A stretch of 64,000 nt of DNA. Origin: Sphingomonas aquatilis. GTDB lineage: Bacteria; Pseudomonadota; Alphaproteobacteria; Sphingomonadales; Sphingomonadaceae. Shown here piece by piece: positions 1 through 8,596 of the stretch; position 1 is the stretch's first letter; each line of letters opens with the position of its first letter. The notes under the pieces were generated by a model. It did no database searches and was not told where the DNA came from. It worked only from the letters and a program-made list of their open reading frames with translations. Made by a program: the position numbers and the translations under genes. The DNA lies in assembly GCF_014196115.1 (NCBI RefSeq), contig NZ_JACIDB010000007.1, forward strand, positions 89,663 to 153,662, written 5' to 3'.

Positions 1-99
1 CGCCGGCAAAGGCTCCCCGCCCCCCTGCCCCGCCCCCTGCTCCACCGCCCCGAACACAACGGTCGATCGGTGCGTTGTCGGCACGGTTCGAATCAGCTG

Positions 100-118
100 C
101 TGTCACGAACTCGTCACA
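100..118 (+). promoter_or_regulatory. Pho-box-like direct repeat upstream of the phosphate transporter
   Basis: Two 7-bp units, CTGTCAC and TCGTCAC, are separated by 4 bp (11-bp period), 22 bp before the transporter start. This is the 7-4-7 layout of PhoB binding sites (consensus unit CTGTCAT). Phosphate control of the downstream gene is inferred from the match. Confidence 0.55.
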
Positions 119-139
119 TACAGGGTCCACCGCGGACAT

Positions 140-1780
140 ATGGCTACGACGCTCACCGCCGCTTCCCCCCAAACGGCTGCACGCGGCCCGCGGCTCGACG
201 GGCATCTGCATCCCGCCGGCCGCTGGATCTTCCTGGCCGTCCTGATCGGCGCGCTGGGCTATGCCGGCGCGAGCATCCTGACGGACACGGCAGAGGTCGG
301 CGAAACGCTGGCGACGGGCGTCTTCCTGTTCCTCGGCCTCGCGCTGCTGATCGCGCTCGGGTTCGAATTCGTGAACGGCTTCCACGACACCGCCAACGCC
401 GTCGCCACCGTCATCTACACCCACGCCATGCCCGCGCCGCTGGCCGTCGTCTGGTCGGGCGTGTTCAATTTCCTCGGCGTGCTCGCCTCGTCCGGCGCGG
501 TCGCCTATTCGATCATCACGCTGCTGCCCGTGGATCTGGTGATCAACACCGGTTCGGCGGGCGGGTTCGCGATGATCTTCGCGCTGCTGCTGGCGGCAGT
601 GCTGTGGAACCTCGCGACCTGGTATGTCGGCCTGCCCAATTCGTCCAGCCATGCGCTGATCGGCTCGATCCTCGGCGTCGGCCTCGCCAATCAACTGCTC
701 GCCCGAGGCTTGAACGGCACGTCGGGCGTCGACTGGCATCAGGCGGAGAAGGTCTTTTCCGCGCTGTTCTTCAGCCCGTTGATCGGCTTCACCGCCGCCC
801 TCGTGCTTTTGCTGGTGATGAAGCGCTTCCTTCGCGACCCCAAGCTCTATCGCGAACCCGACACGCAGGCGCCGCCGCCCAGGGGCATTCGGGCGACGCT
901 GATCGCCACCTGCACCGCGGTCAGCTTCGCGCACGGCAGCAACGACGGGCAGAAGGGCATGGGCCTGATCATGCTGATCCTGATCGGCTGCGCGCCCACC
1001 GCCTATGCGCTGAACCGCACCGTCCCCGAAAGCGCGACGCCCGCCTTCGTCGCACAGGCGCGCTCCGCCGCGGAAATCTACGCGCGCCAGCCGGGGCCGG
1101 AACCGACGGTCGATATCGCCCGCGCCACCGTGACGCGCGGGCTCGCCGAACGCCGGGTCGATACGCCCGCCATGTACGGCGCACTCGCCTCGCTGTCGCG
1201 CGATGTCGGCGACAAGCTCGAAAGCTACGGATCGCTCGGCAAGGTGCCCGCCGCTGCCACGCCCAACCTGCGGGGCGACATGTACCTCGTCCTTGATGCC
1301 GGCAAGCTGATCGTCGCCGACGAAGGCGCCCGCACCCACTTCACCGCCGCCGAGATCGACGGGATCAAGGCCTATGGTAGCCGGTTGGAACAGGGCACGC
1401 GCTACATTCCGCTCTGGGTGAAGATCACCGTCGCGATCGCTTTGGGCCTCGGCACGATGGTCGGCTGGCGACGGATCGTCGTCACCGTCGGCGAACGGAT
1501 CGGCAAGACCCACCTCACTTATGGCATGGGCATGTCGGCCGAAGTGGTGACCGCGGCGACGATCCTGCTCGCGGATCGCTTCGCCATGCCGGTGTCCACG
1601 ACGCACATCCTGTCGTCGGGCGTCGCCGGCGCGTCGGTCGCGAACGGCGCGGGCCTGCAATGGCGCACCGTGCGCAACATGGCGCTCGCCTGGTTCATGA
1701 CGTTGCCCGCCGCGATGCTGTTGTCGGGCGTGCTCTACTGGATCCTGCTCACCGTGCTGCGCACGACGATGGCCGCTTAA
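140..1780 (+). CDS. pitA: Inorganic phosphate transporter, PiT family
   Basis: This 546-aa inner-membrane protein should import inorganic phosphate (as metal phosphate) driven by protons, as PiT carriers do. The two PiT signature repeats are visible: GFEFVNGFHDTANAVATVIYT near residue 80 and SFAHGSNDGQKGMG near residue 270, followed by a C-terminal half with the GWRRIVVTVGERIGK and PVSTTHILSSGVAGA segments. Hydrophobic segments alternate through both halves. A roughly 120-residue hydrophilic loop (about residues 295-415) lies between the halves, as in other long bacterial PiTs. The ATG chosen is the first in frame before the N-terminal hydrophobic segment. A Pho-box-like repeat precedes it, and the next two genes fit the phosphate-starvation response, so regulation by phosphate is likely. 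Family assignment is firm; substrate is by family. Confidence 0.93.
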   Translation: MATTLTAASPQTAARGPRLDGHLHPAGRWIFLAVLIGALGYAGASILTDTAEVGETLATGVFLFLGLALLIALGFEFVNGFHDTANAVATVIYTHAMPAPLAVVWSGVFNFLGVLASSGAVAYSIITLLPVDLVINTGSAGGFAMIFALLLAAVLWNLATWYVGLPNSSSHALIGSILGVGLANQLLARGLNGTSGVDWHQAEKVFSALFFSPLIGFTAALVLLLVMKRFLRDPKLYREPDTQAPPPRGIRATLIATCTAVSFAHGSNDGQKGMGLIMLILIGCAPTAYALNRTVPESATPAFVAQARSAAEIYARQPGPEPTVDIARATVTRGLAERRVDTPAMYGALASLSRDVGDKLESYGSLGKVPAAATPNLRGDMYLVLDAGKLIVADEGARTHFTAAEIDGIKAYGSRLEQGTRYIPLWVKITVAIALGLGTMVGWRRIVVTVGERIGKTHLTYGMGMSAEVVTAATILLADRFAMPVSTTHILSSGVAGASVANGAGLQWRTVRNMALAWFMTLPAAMLLSGVLYWILLTVLRTTMAA

Positions 1781-1791
1781 GCGCAACACTT

Positions 1792-1809
1792 CCGTAACCT
1801 CGCCGTGAC
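1792..1809 (+). promoter_or_regulatory. Possible second Pho-box-like repeat upstream of the PlcP-Agt operon
   Basis: CCGTAAC and CCGTGAC are separated by 4 bp, again a 7-4-7 direct repeat, 68 bp before the phosphoesterase start. The units match CTGTCAT less well than those upstream of pitA, so this is a weaker call. The context (lipid-remodelling genes) makes it worth listing. Confidence 0.3.
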
Positions 1810-1876
1810 CGCGGCGTCACATCGGCAGGCTATGGATCGCCCATAAGGGAACAGCGGGTTCCCGTGGGGGCCACGC

Positions 1877-2743
1877 ATGACCACCGACACGACCACCGCC
1901 GATATCCTCGCCTTCGTGCCGCAGCGGCCGACCGTGCCGGAGGCTGCGGGCGTCACGCGCCGCCGCTACCGCACGATCTGGATTTCGGACGTCCATCTCG
2001 GCACCCGCGGCTGCAATGCCGACATGCTGATCGACTTCCTCGACCATGTCGACAGCGACCAGCTCTATCTCGTCGGCGACATCATCGACGGCTGGCGTCT
2101 CAAGAAGCGCTTCTACTGGCCGGCGAGCCACAACGACGTCGTCTGGCGCCTGATGAAGCGCGCCAAGCGCGGCACCCGCGTCACCTACATCCCCGGCAAT
2201 CATGACGAGGTGTTCCGCCAGTTGGCCGGCATGGACTTCGGCGGCGTCAAGATCCGCCGCAAGGCGATCCACACCACCGCCGACGGCCGCCGCCTGCTGG
2301 TGCTGCACGGCGACGAATTCGACGCGATCACGCTTGCGCACCGCTGGGTCGCGTTCATCGGCGACAGCGCCTACACCGCGCTGATGGTGGTGAACCAGTG
2401 GCTGAACGTCGCACGCCGCCGCCTCGGCATGCCCTATTGGTCGCTGTCGAAGCATGCCAAGGCGAAGGTGAAGAACGCCGTCGCCTTCATCTCGCATTTC
2501 GAAGAGGTCGTCGCCCATGCCGCGGGATCGCGCGGCGTCGATGGCGTGGTGTGCGGGCACATTCACACCGCCGAAATTCGCGATATCCAAGGCGTCGCTT
2601 ATTATAACGACGGCGATTGGGTGGAGGGTTGCACCGCCCTGGTCGAACATTTCGACGGCCGCATGGAGCTGCTCCATTGGGCGGATGAGATTGCGGCACG
2701 CAATGCCCCGGCCAGCACCGATAGCGTGATCCGCGCCGCCTGA
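1877..2743 (+). CDS. plcP: Metallophosphoesterase, PlcP-type phospholipase C (UDP-2,3-diacylglucosamine diphosphatase family)
   Basis: A 288-aa calcineurin-like phosphoesterase. The metal-binding blocks are all visible: ISDVHLG near residue 37, GDIIDGW near 71, GNHDE near 112, HGDEFD near 135 and GHIHTAEI near 229. Automatic annotation usually names this family LpxH-like. Alphaproteobacterial members encoded directly before an Agt glycosyltransferase are PlcP, which removes the phosphate head group from phospholipids during phosphate starvation to give diacylglycerol. Here the stop overlaps the start of the glycosyltransferase by one base (TGATG), so the two are translationally coupled, and a phosphate transporter lies just upstream. 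The PlcP role is inferred from this context; an LpxH-like role in lipid A synthesis is the alternative, but the pairing argues against it. Confidence 0.75.
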   Translation: MTTDTTTADILAFVPQRPTVPEAAGVTRRRYRTIWISDVHLGTRGCNADMLIDFLDHVDSDQLYLVGDIIDGWRLKKRFYWPASHNDVVWRLMKRAKRGTRVTYIPGNHDEVFRQLAGMDFGGVKIRRKAIHTTADGRRLLVLHGDEFDAITLAHRWVAFIGDSAYTALMVVNQWLNVARRRLGMPYWSLSKHAKAKVKNAVAFISHFEEVVAHAAGSRGVDGVVCGHIHTAEIRDIQGVAYYNDGDWVEGCTALVEHFDGRMELLHWADEIAARNAPASTDSVIRAA

Positions 2744-3768
2744 TGCGCATCGCCCTCGTCACCGACGCCTGGGCGCCCCAGGTCAACGGCGTGGTCCGCA
2801 CGCTCACCGCCGTCCGCGACGAGTTGGAGGCGCAGGGCCATCGATTGCTGGTGATCTCGCCCGATCGCTTCGCCAGCCTGCCCTGCCCCAGCTATCCCGA
2901 AATCCGGCTGGCGCTGGCGCGCAGCGGTACGATCGGGCGGCTGATCCGCGACTTCGACGCGGATGCGGTGCATATCGCCACCGAAGGTCCCCTGGGCCTT
3001 GCTGCGCGGCGCTGGTGCGTCGGCGAAGGCGTGCGCTTCACCACCGCCTATCATACGCAATTTCCCGATTATGTCGCGGCACGCACCGGCGTGAATGCCG
3101 AATGGATCTGGCGCTACATCCGCTGGTTCCACGCGCCCGCTGACGCCATCCTCACCTCGACCCCCTCGGTCGATGCGGTGCTGCGCGCGCATGGCCTGCC
3201 GCATTTGCGCCGTTGGGGCCGCGGCGTCGACCTCGCGACCTTCACCGCCGATGGGCCGTGCGATCCCGTCATCACGGCATTGCCAGGCCCGATCCAGCTC
3301 TACGTCGGCCGCGTCGCGGTTGAAAAGAATATCGAGGGGTTCCTCCAGTCGACGACGCCCGGCAGCAAGGTGGTCGTGGGCGATGGCCCGGCGCTGGCGA
3401 TACTGGCGGCACGCTACCCGCAGGCGCATTTCCTCGGACCGCGCTTTGGCGCGGACCTCGCCGCGGCCTATCGCAGCGCCAATGTGCTGGTCTTCCCCAG
3501 CCGCACCGACACGTTCGGACTGGTGATGATCGAGGCGCTCGCCTGTGGCACCCCCGTCGCGGCACTGCCCGCGCCGGGGCCGGTCGACGTGCTGGACGAC
3601 AGCGTCGCTGCGATCGACGCCGACCTCGACGTCGCTATCCCGCGCGCGCTGACCCGCGACCGCGCAACCTGCACTGCCTATGCCGCCCGCTTCACCTGGG
3701 CGAGCAGCGCGGCCCAGTTCCTCGACAGCCTCGCGCCCCTGCGCGCGCTGGAGAGCCGCGCGGCCTAG
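2743..3768 (+). CDS. agt: Glycosyltransferase family 4, Agt-type diacylglycerol glycosyltransferase
   Basis: A 341-aa GT-B fold glycosyltransferase. The N-terminal motif TDAWAPQVNGVVRTL, the block PSYPEIRLAL near residue 47, HIATEGPLG near 78 and TAYHTQFPDY near 100 resemble the Agt family. The C-terminal half carries the nucleotide-sugar region LYVGRVAVEKNIEGF and VFPSRTDTFGLVMIEALACGTPV, with the E-x7-E type motif of GT4 enzymes. The family moves glucosyl or glucuronosyl groups from UDP-sugars onto diacylglycerol, making phosphate-free glycolipids from the product of PlcP. The ATG overlaps the upstream stop by one base, so the two enzymes are made together. Donor sugar cannot be told from the sequence. 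Confidence 0.75.
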   Translation: MRIALVTDAWAPQVNGVVRTLTAVRDELEAQGHRLLVISPDRFASLPCPSYPEIRLALARSGTIGRLIRDFDADAVHIATEGPLGLAARRWCVGEGVRFTTAYHTQFPDYVAARTGVNAEWIWRYIRWFHAPADAILTSTPSVDAVLRAHGLPHLRRWGRGVDLATFTADGPCDPVITALPGPIQLYVGRVAVEKNIEGFLQSTTPGSKVVVGDGPALAILAARYPQAHFLGPRFGADLAAAYRSANVLVFPSRTDTFGLVMIEALACGTPVAALPAPGPVDVLDDSVAAIDADLDVAIPRALTRDRATCTAYAARFTWASSAAQFLDSLAPLRALESRAA

Positions 3769-3814
3769 CCGTCCGCCAGCGCGAACCACAGGCGCGCTAT
3801 CCCCGCCTGGCGGG

Positions 3815-3865
3815 GTTCACCGTGCCGCGCCTTCGATTGCTGTCCGCTCTTGCGGCACGGTGAAC
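3815..3865. terminator. Long hairpin between convergent genes
   Basis: A perfect 14-bp inverted repeat (GTTCACCGTGCCGC at 3815-3828 and its complement at 3852-3865) with a 23-nt loop lies between the convergent agt and oprM-type genes. It probably acts as a bidirectional transcription end point. There is no clear T-tract, so rho-independent function is uncertain. Confidence 0.5.
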
Positions 3866-3877
3866 GGGTTAAATGGT

Positions 3878-5386
3878 TTACTCGAGTCCACCACCCAGCG
3901 AGCGGTATAGTTCGACAAGGTTGCTGATGCGTGTCAGTCGGGTCGTGACCAACTGCTGCTGTGCCGCATACGCGGAGCGCTGCGAATCCAGCGTGTTGAG
4001 GAAGGATTCCACCCCCGCCCGATAACGCGCGTCGGAAATGCGCAGCGCGACGTTCGCCGCCCCGACACGGGCGGTCTGCGCCGCAATCTGTTCGTCTATC
4101 GTACCGCGCTGTGCCAGCGCATCGGCGACCTCGCGAAAGGCGGTCTGGACCGTCTTCTCATAGGTCGACACCGCCGCCTGCTGCGACGCCCGCGCATAAT
4201 CGACATTGCCCCGCAGCCGTCCGCCATCGAACAGCGGCAGCGATACCGACGGCGCGCCGGTATAGGTGAAGCTGCCGCCCGCGAAGAGTCCGCTCAGCGC
4301 CGTGCTGATCGTCCCCAGCGTCGCGGTCAGCGAGATGCGCGGGAACAGAGCCGCTCGCGCCGCACCGATATTGGCATTCTGCGCGATCAGCTGGTGCTCG
4401 GCCTGCAACACGTCTGGCCGACGCAGCAGGACCTCGGACGACAGGCCTGCGGGCAGCACCTGCAACGCGGCATCGCCATTGCCCAGCCCCTGCGGCAGCA
4501 GGTCCGCCGTCACCGGCGTACCGACCAATAGGTCGAGCGCATTCTTGTCCTGCGCCACCCGCGTCTTCAGCACGGCGATATCGTTGCGCGCGCTCTGATA
4601 GCTGGTTTCCGCCTGCCGCGCTTCCAGTTCGGATGCGACACCGATGCGGAACTGCGCCCGCGTCAGCTCCAGCGATTGCTCGAACGCCTTCAGCGTCTCT
4701 TGCGAGATGCGCAGCTGATCCTGATCCAACCCCAGGGTCGCCCAGGCCGTCGCGATCTCGGCGATCAGGCTGATCCGCGCGGCGCGCTGCGCCTCTTCCG
4801 ACGCGAAATACTGTTCCAGCGCGGCGCGGTTGAGGTTGCGGACGCGGCCGAACAGGTCGAGCTCGAAGGCCGAGAAGCCAGCATTGACCGAATAGAATTC
4901 CAAATTCGACGAATTGGACCCCACCGCCGCGCCACCAGCCCCGGCACCCACGCCGCCACCGGTTCCCGCTCCGGCTCCGGCACCTGCGCCGCTACCCGCA
5001 CCGGCACCTGCACCCGCCCCGGCGGAGGCGCCGCCGAAGATGTTGTTGGTATAGGTCCCCGACCCCGACACCGTGGTCGACGGCACCAGATCGGCCCGCT
5101 GGATGCGATATTGCGCCCGCGCTTGCAGCACGTTGGCCGCGGCGACCCGCAGATCGCGGTTGTTCTCCAGCCCCAGCGCGATCGTCTTGCGCAGCCGGTC
5201 GTCGGTGAAGAACGTCTGCCAGCCGATCTTGCTGACGTCGGGCGCATCGGTCGCGGCGGCCGGATACACGCCGCCCTGCGGCAGGGCCGCGGGCACCGCG
5301 CCTTCGGGCCGCACGTATTTCGGTGCGAAATTGCACCCCGCGAGCGCGCTGGCGCCCAGCAGCGCGAGGACGATTTTGCGTGTCAT
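3878..5386 (-). CDS. RND efflux outer membrane lipoprotein, OprM/NodT family
   Basis: A 502-aa TolC-like channel that should form the outer membrane exit duct of the pump encoded just upstream. The first 18 residues are a lipoprotein signal ending in the lipobox LAGC (Cys18). The two outer membrane efflux repeats follow, ending in a typical C-terminal coiled-coil half. The usual start would be the ATG at 5386; two GTG codons lie in frame just before it, directly after the stop of the permease gene, so the genes are tightly coupled. Residues 118-157 form an almost pure Gly/Ala run inserted where the first extracellular loop of the beta barrel is expected, which is unusual for this family. It is the last gene of an adaptor-permease-channel operon. 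Confidence 0.9.
   Translation of the reverse strand: MTRKIVLALLGASALAGCNFAPKYVRPEGAVPAALPQGGVYPAAATDAPDVSKIGWQTFFTDDRLRKTIALGLENNRDLRVAAANVLQARAQYRIQRADLVPSTTVSGSGTYTNNIFGGASAGAGAGAGAGSGAGAGAGAGTGGGVGAGAGGAAVGSNSSNLEFYSVNAGFSAFELDLFGRVRNLNRAALEQYFASEEAQRAARISLIAEIATAWATLGLDQDQLRISQETLKAFEQSLELTRAQFRIGVASELEARQAETSYQSARNDIAVLKTRVAQDKNALDLLVGTPVTADLLPQGLGNGDAALQVLPAGLSSEVLLRRPDVLQAEHQLIAQNANIGAARAALFPRISLTATLGTISTALSGLFAGGSFTYTGAPSVSLPLFDGGRLRGNVDYARASQQAAVSTYEKTVQTAFREVADALAQRGTIDEQIAAQTARVGAANVALRISDARYRAGVESFLNTLDSQRSAYAAQQQLVTTRLTRISNLVELYRSLGGGLE
4916..5035 (-). repeat. Gly/Ala low-complexity codon repeat inside the OprM-type gene
   Basis: About 40 codons (residues 118-157 of the outer membrane channel) encode imperfect Gly-Ala dipeptide repeats with scattered Ser, Thr and Val. 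The DNA is a degenerate GCACCGGC-like tandem array, in frame throughout. Arrays of this kind can change length by slippage without breaking the frame. Confidence 0.8.
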
Positions 5387-5392
5387 CACCAC

Positions 5393-8300
5393 TCAGGCTC
5401 CCTGCGGACGGGGCGCATCGCCCTCGCCGTCCGCGTCATTGCTGTCATGCGGCCTGTCCTCGACGGGCCGCTTGCCGTCGTGGCCGTGCCCGAACAGGCG
5501 CAGCACCACGACGAAGAACATCGGCACGAAGAAGATCGCGAGCAGCGTCGCCGACAGCATGCCGCCGACCACCGCACGACCGATCGCATTCTGCCCGCCC
5601 GCTCCTGCGCCGGTCGAGATCGCCAGTGGCAACACACCGAAGATGAAGGCGAGGCTGGTCATCAGGATCGGGCGCAGACGCAGCTTGGCCGCCTCCACCG
5701 CCGCGTCGAATGGCCGCATGCCTTCGTTGATCCGCTCTTCGGCAAATTCGACGATCAGGATCGCGTTCTTCGCCGAGACGCCGATCGTCGTGATCAGACC
5801 GACCTGCAAATAGATGTCGTTGTTGAGGCCGGTCAGCCACGCCGCCAACACCGCACCCGGCACGCCGAGCGGCACCACCAGCATCACCGAAATCGGCACC
5901 GACCAGCTTTCGTACAGCGCAGCGAGGCACAGGAACACGATCAGCAGCGACAGGCCGTACAGCGCGGGCGCCTGACCGCCGGACAGCCGTTCTTCGAACG
6001 ACAGCCCCGTCCATTCGAGCGCGGTGCCCGGTGGCAGCTTGGCGTGAATTTCCTCCATCGCCTGCATCGCCGCACCCGTGCTGAGGCCCGGGCCCGGCGA
6101 ACCCTGCAACTGCATCGCGGGCTGGCCATTGTAGCGGGTCAGCTGCACCGGGGCATTCGCCCATTCCAGCGTCGCAAAGGCGGTGAACGGCACCATCTGA
6201 CCCGTGCCGTTCCGCACGTACAGATCGCCGACATCCTCCGGGCTGAGGCGATAGGGCGCATCGGCCTGGACGTAGACGCGCTTCACGCGGCCACGATCGA
6301 TGAAGTCGTTGATATAACCCCCGCCCCACGCCGTCGCGATCGTCGAATTGACGTCGGCAAGGTCGAGACCCAGCGCGCGCGCCTTGTCCTCGTCGATCTT
6401 CACCTTCAGCTGCGGGGCGTCATCCAGGCTCAGCGGGCGGACCTGCGCCAGGCGCTTGTCCTGCATCGCCATGCCCAGCATCATGTTGCGGGCCTGCACC
6501 AGCTTTTCGTGACCGATGCCGCCGGTGTCGACCAGCTGCGCATCGAAGCCGGTCGCATTACCCAGTTCCTGCACGGCCGGCGGCACCAGCGCGAAGATCA
6601 GCCCGTCCTTATACTGGCTGAACGCGCCCATCGCCCGTCCGACGATCGCCTGCGCCTTGTTGTCGGCCCCGCTGCGCTCGTCCCACGGCTTCAGGTTCAC
6701 GAAGACCAGACCGGCATTCTGCCCCTGCCCTGCGAAGCTGAACCCGTTGATCGTGAACACGCCAGCGACGTTGGCACCTTCGGCGTTCATGAAGTGATCG
6801 CGGACGAGGGTAAGCCCCTTGTCGGTGCGCGCGCTCGTCGCGCCGGCCGGGCCCTGCACCAGCGCCAGCACCGTGCCCTGATCCTCGTCGGGCAGGAAGC
6901 CCGAGGGCAGGCGCGTGAACACCAGCACCATGCCGCCGACGATCAGCGCATAGACCAACAGCGATCGCTTCCAGCTGCGCGCAGTGCGCTTCACGCCGCC
7001 TTCGTACTTCTGCTGACCGCGTTCGAACCGGTCGTTGAACCAGCGGAAGAAGCGCGCGAACGGCCCGTTGCCTTCCGCCTTGTCCGGGTCGTGCGGCTTC
7101 AGGATCGTCGCGCACAGCGCCGGCGTCAGGATCAGCGCGACCATGACCGACAGCACCATCGCCGACACGATCGTGATCGAAAACTGGCGATAGATCACGC
7201 CGGTCGATCCGCCGAAGAACGCCATCGGCAGGAACACCGCCGACAGGACGAGGCCGATGCCGATCAGCGCGCCGCTGATCTCGTCCATCGACTTGCGCGC
7301 CGCATCCTTGGGGCTGAGATGTTCGGTGACGATCAAACGCTCGACGTTCTCGACCACGACGATCGCGTCGTCGACCAGCAGGCCGATGGCGAGCACCATG
7401 CCGAACAAGGTCAGCGTGTTGATCGTGAAGCCCGCCACCGCCATCACCGCGAAGGTGCCGAGCAGCACCACCGGCACCGCAATCGTCGGGATCAGCGTCG
7501 CCCGCCAGTTCTGGAGGAACAGGAACATCACCAGGAAAACAAGGACGACCGCCTCGATCAGCGTGTGGATCACCTGCTCCACCGACAGCCGCACGAACGG
7601 CGTGGTGTCATAGGGGTAGATGACCTTGACGTCGGCGGGCAGCGTCTTGCCGATCTCCTGCGCGCGCGCCTTGACCAGCTCCACCGTGTCGAGCGCATTG
7701 GCACCCGCGGCAAGGCGCACGCCGAAACCGGACGCGGGCTTGCCGTTGTACTGGACGTCGAAGCCGTAATTCTCCGCGCCCAGCTCCACCCGCGCCACGT
7801 CGCGCAGCCGTACGACGGCGCCCGCGGTGGTGGTCTTCAACCGGATCGCGCCGAACTGTTCGGGCGTCTGGAGGCGCGACTGCACGCTGACGGTTGCGTT
7901 CAGCATCTGCGACTTGGGAGCAGGCTGCGCGCCGATCTGACCGGCGGACACCTGCGCGTTCTGCGCCTGGACCGCGGACGTCACGTCGGCGACGGTCAGC
8001 GCATAGCTGTTGAGCTTGATCGGATCGAGCCAGATGCGCATCGCATATTGCGCGCCGAACACCTGCAATTCGCCGACGCCGGACACGCGGCTGATCGGAT
8101 CCTGGAACTTCGACACGACCATGTCGGACAGGTCGGTGTTGCTGTGCGACCCGTCGGTGGAGACGAGACCGACGTCCAGCAGGAAGCTGGCGGAAGACTT
8201 CGTCACCTGAATACCCTGGCGCTGCACCTCCTGCGGCAACAGCGGCGTCGCCGCCTGCAGCTTGTTCTGCACCTGCACCTGGGCGATGTCGGGGTTGGTG

Positions 8301-8590
8301 CCCTGTTCGAAGGTCAGCGTGATCGTCACCGTCCCCGCCGAGGAGGACGAGGACGAGAAATAGCGCAGGTTGTCGATGCCCTTCAGCTGCTGCTCGATGA
8401 TCTGCGTCGTCGTGCGTTCCAGCGTTTCGGCATCGGCACCCGGATAGCTCGCGGTGATCGCGACCGCGGGCGGCGCGATTTCCGGAAACTGCGCCACCGG
8501 CAGGCTGCGGATCGCGATCGCGCCGGCCAGCATCATGACGATGGCGATGACCCATGCGAAGATGGGTCGATCGATGAAATAGCGTGCCAT
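5393..8590 (-). CDS. RND multidrug efflux permease, AcrB/MexB (HAE1) family
   Basis: A 1065-aa inner membrane proton/drug antiporter, the usual length for the family. The N terminus ([20 protein letters not shown]) is the classic first membrane segment. The proton-relay residues are present: the paired Asp of [13 protein letters not shown] in TM4 and the Lys of [13 protein letters not shown] in TM10. Two large periplasmic porter loops follow TM1 and TM7. The gene sits 6 bp after the adaptor stop and its own stop directly abuts the outer membrane channel gene, forming an adaptor-permease-channel operon of MexAB-OprM type. The pump should export hydrophobic and amphiphilic toxic compounds from the periplasm and inner membrane; the exact substrates cannot be read from sequence. 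Confidence 0.95.
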   Translation of the reverse strand: MARYFIDRPIFAWVIAIVMMLAGAIAIRSLPVAQFPEIAPPAVAITASYPGADAETLERTTTQIIEQQLKGIDNLRYFSSSSSSAGTVTITLTFEQGTNPDIAQVQVQNKLQAATPLLPQEVQRQGIQVTKSSASFLLDVGLVSTDGSHSNTDLSDMVVSKFQDPISRVSGVGELQVFGAQYAMRIWLDPIKLNSYALTVADVTSAVQAQNAQVSAGQIGAQPAPKSQMLNATVSVQSRLQTPEQFGAIRLKTTTAGAVVRLRDVARVELGAENYGFDVQYNGKPASGFGVRLAAGANALDTVELVKARAQEIGKTLPADVKVIYPYDTTPFVRLSVEQVIHTLIEAVVLVFLVMFLFLQNWRATLIPTIAVPVVLLGTFAVMAVAGFTINTLTLFGMVLAIGLLVDDAIVVVENVERLIVTEHLSPKDAARKSMDEISGALIGIGLVLSAVFLPMAFFGGSTGVIYRQFSITIVSAMVLSVMVALILTPALCATILKPHDPDKAEGNGPFARFFRWFNDRFERGQQKYEGGVKRTARSWKRSLLVYALIVGGMVLVFTRLPSGFLPDEDQGTVLALVQGPAGATSARTDKGLTLVRDHFMNAEGANVAGVFTINGFSFAGQGQNAGLVFVNLKPWDERSGADNKAQAIVGRAMGAFSQYKDGLIFALVPPAVQELGNATGFDAQLVDTGGIGHEKLVQARNMMLGMAMQDKRLAQVRPLSLDDAPQLKVKIDEDKARALGLDLADVNSTIATAWGGGYINDFIDRGRVKRVYVQADAPYRLSPEDVGDLYVRNGTGQMVPFTAFATLEWANAPVQLTRYNGQPAMQLQGSPGPGLSTGAAMQAMEEIHAKLPPGTALEWTGLSFEERLSGGQAPALYGLSLLIVFLCLAALYESWSVPISVMLVVPLGVPGAVLAAWLTGLNNDIYLQVGLITTIGVSAKNAILIVEFAEERINEGMRPFDAAVEAAKLRLRPILMTSLAFIFGVLPLAISTGAGAGGQNAIGRAVVGGMLSATLLAIFFVPMFFVVVLRLFGHGHDGKRPVEDRPHDSNDADGEGDAPRPQGA

Positions 8591-8596
8591 GGTTCG

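Noticed and set aside
4916..5035. Tandem repeats considered as a CRISPR-like array
   Set aside because: Units are too short and irregular, there are no spacers, and the run is in frame inside a channel gene.
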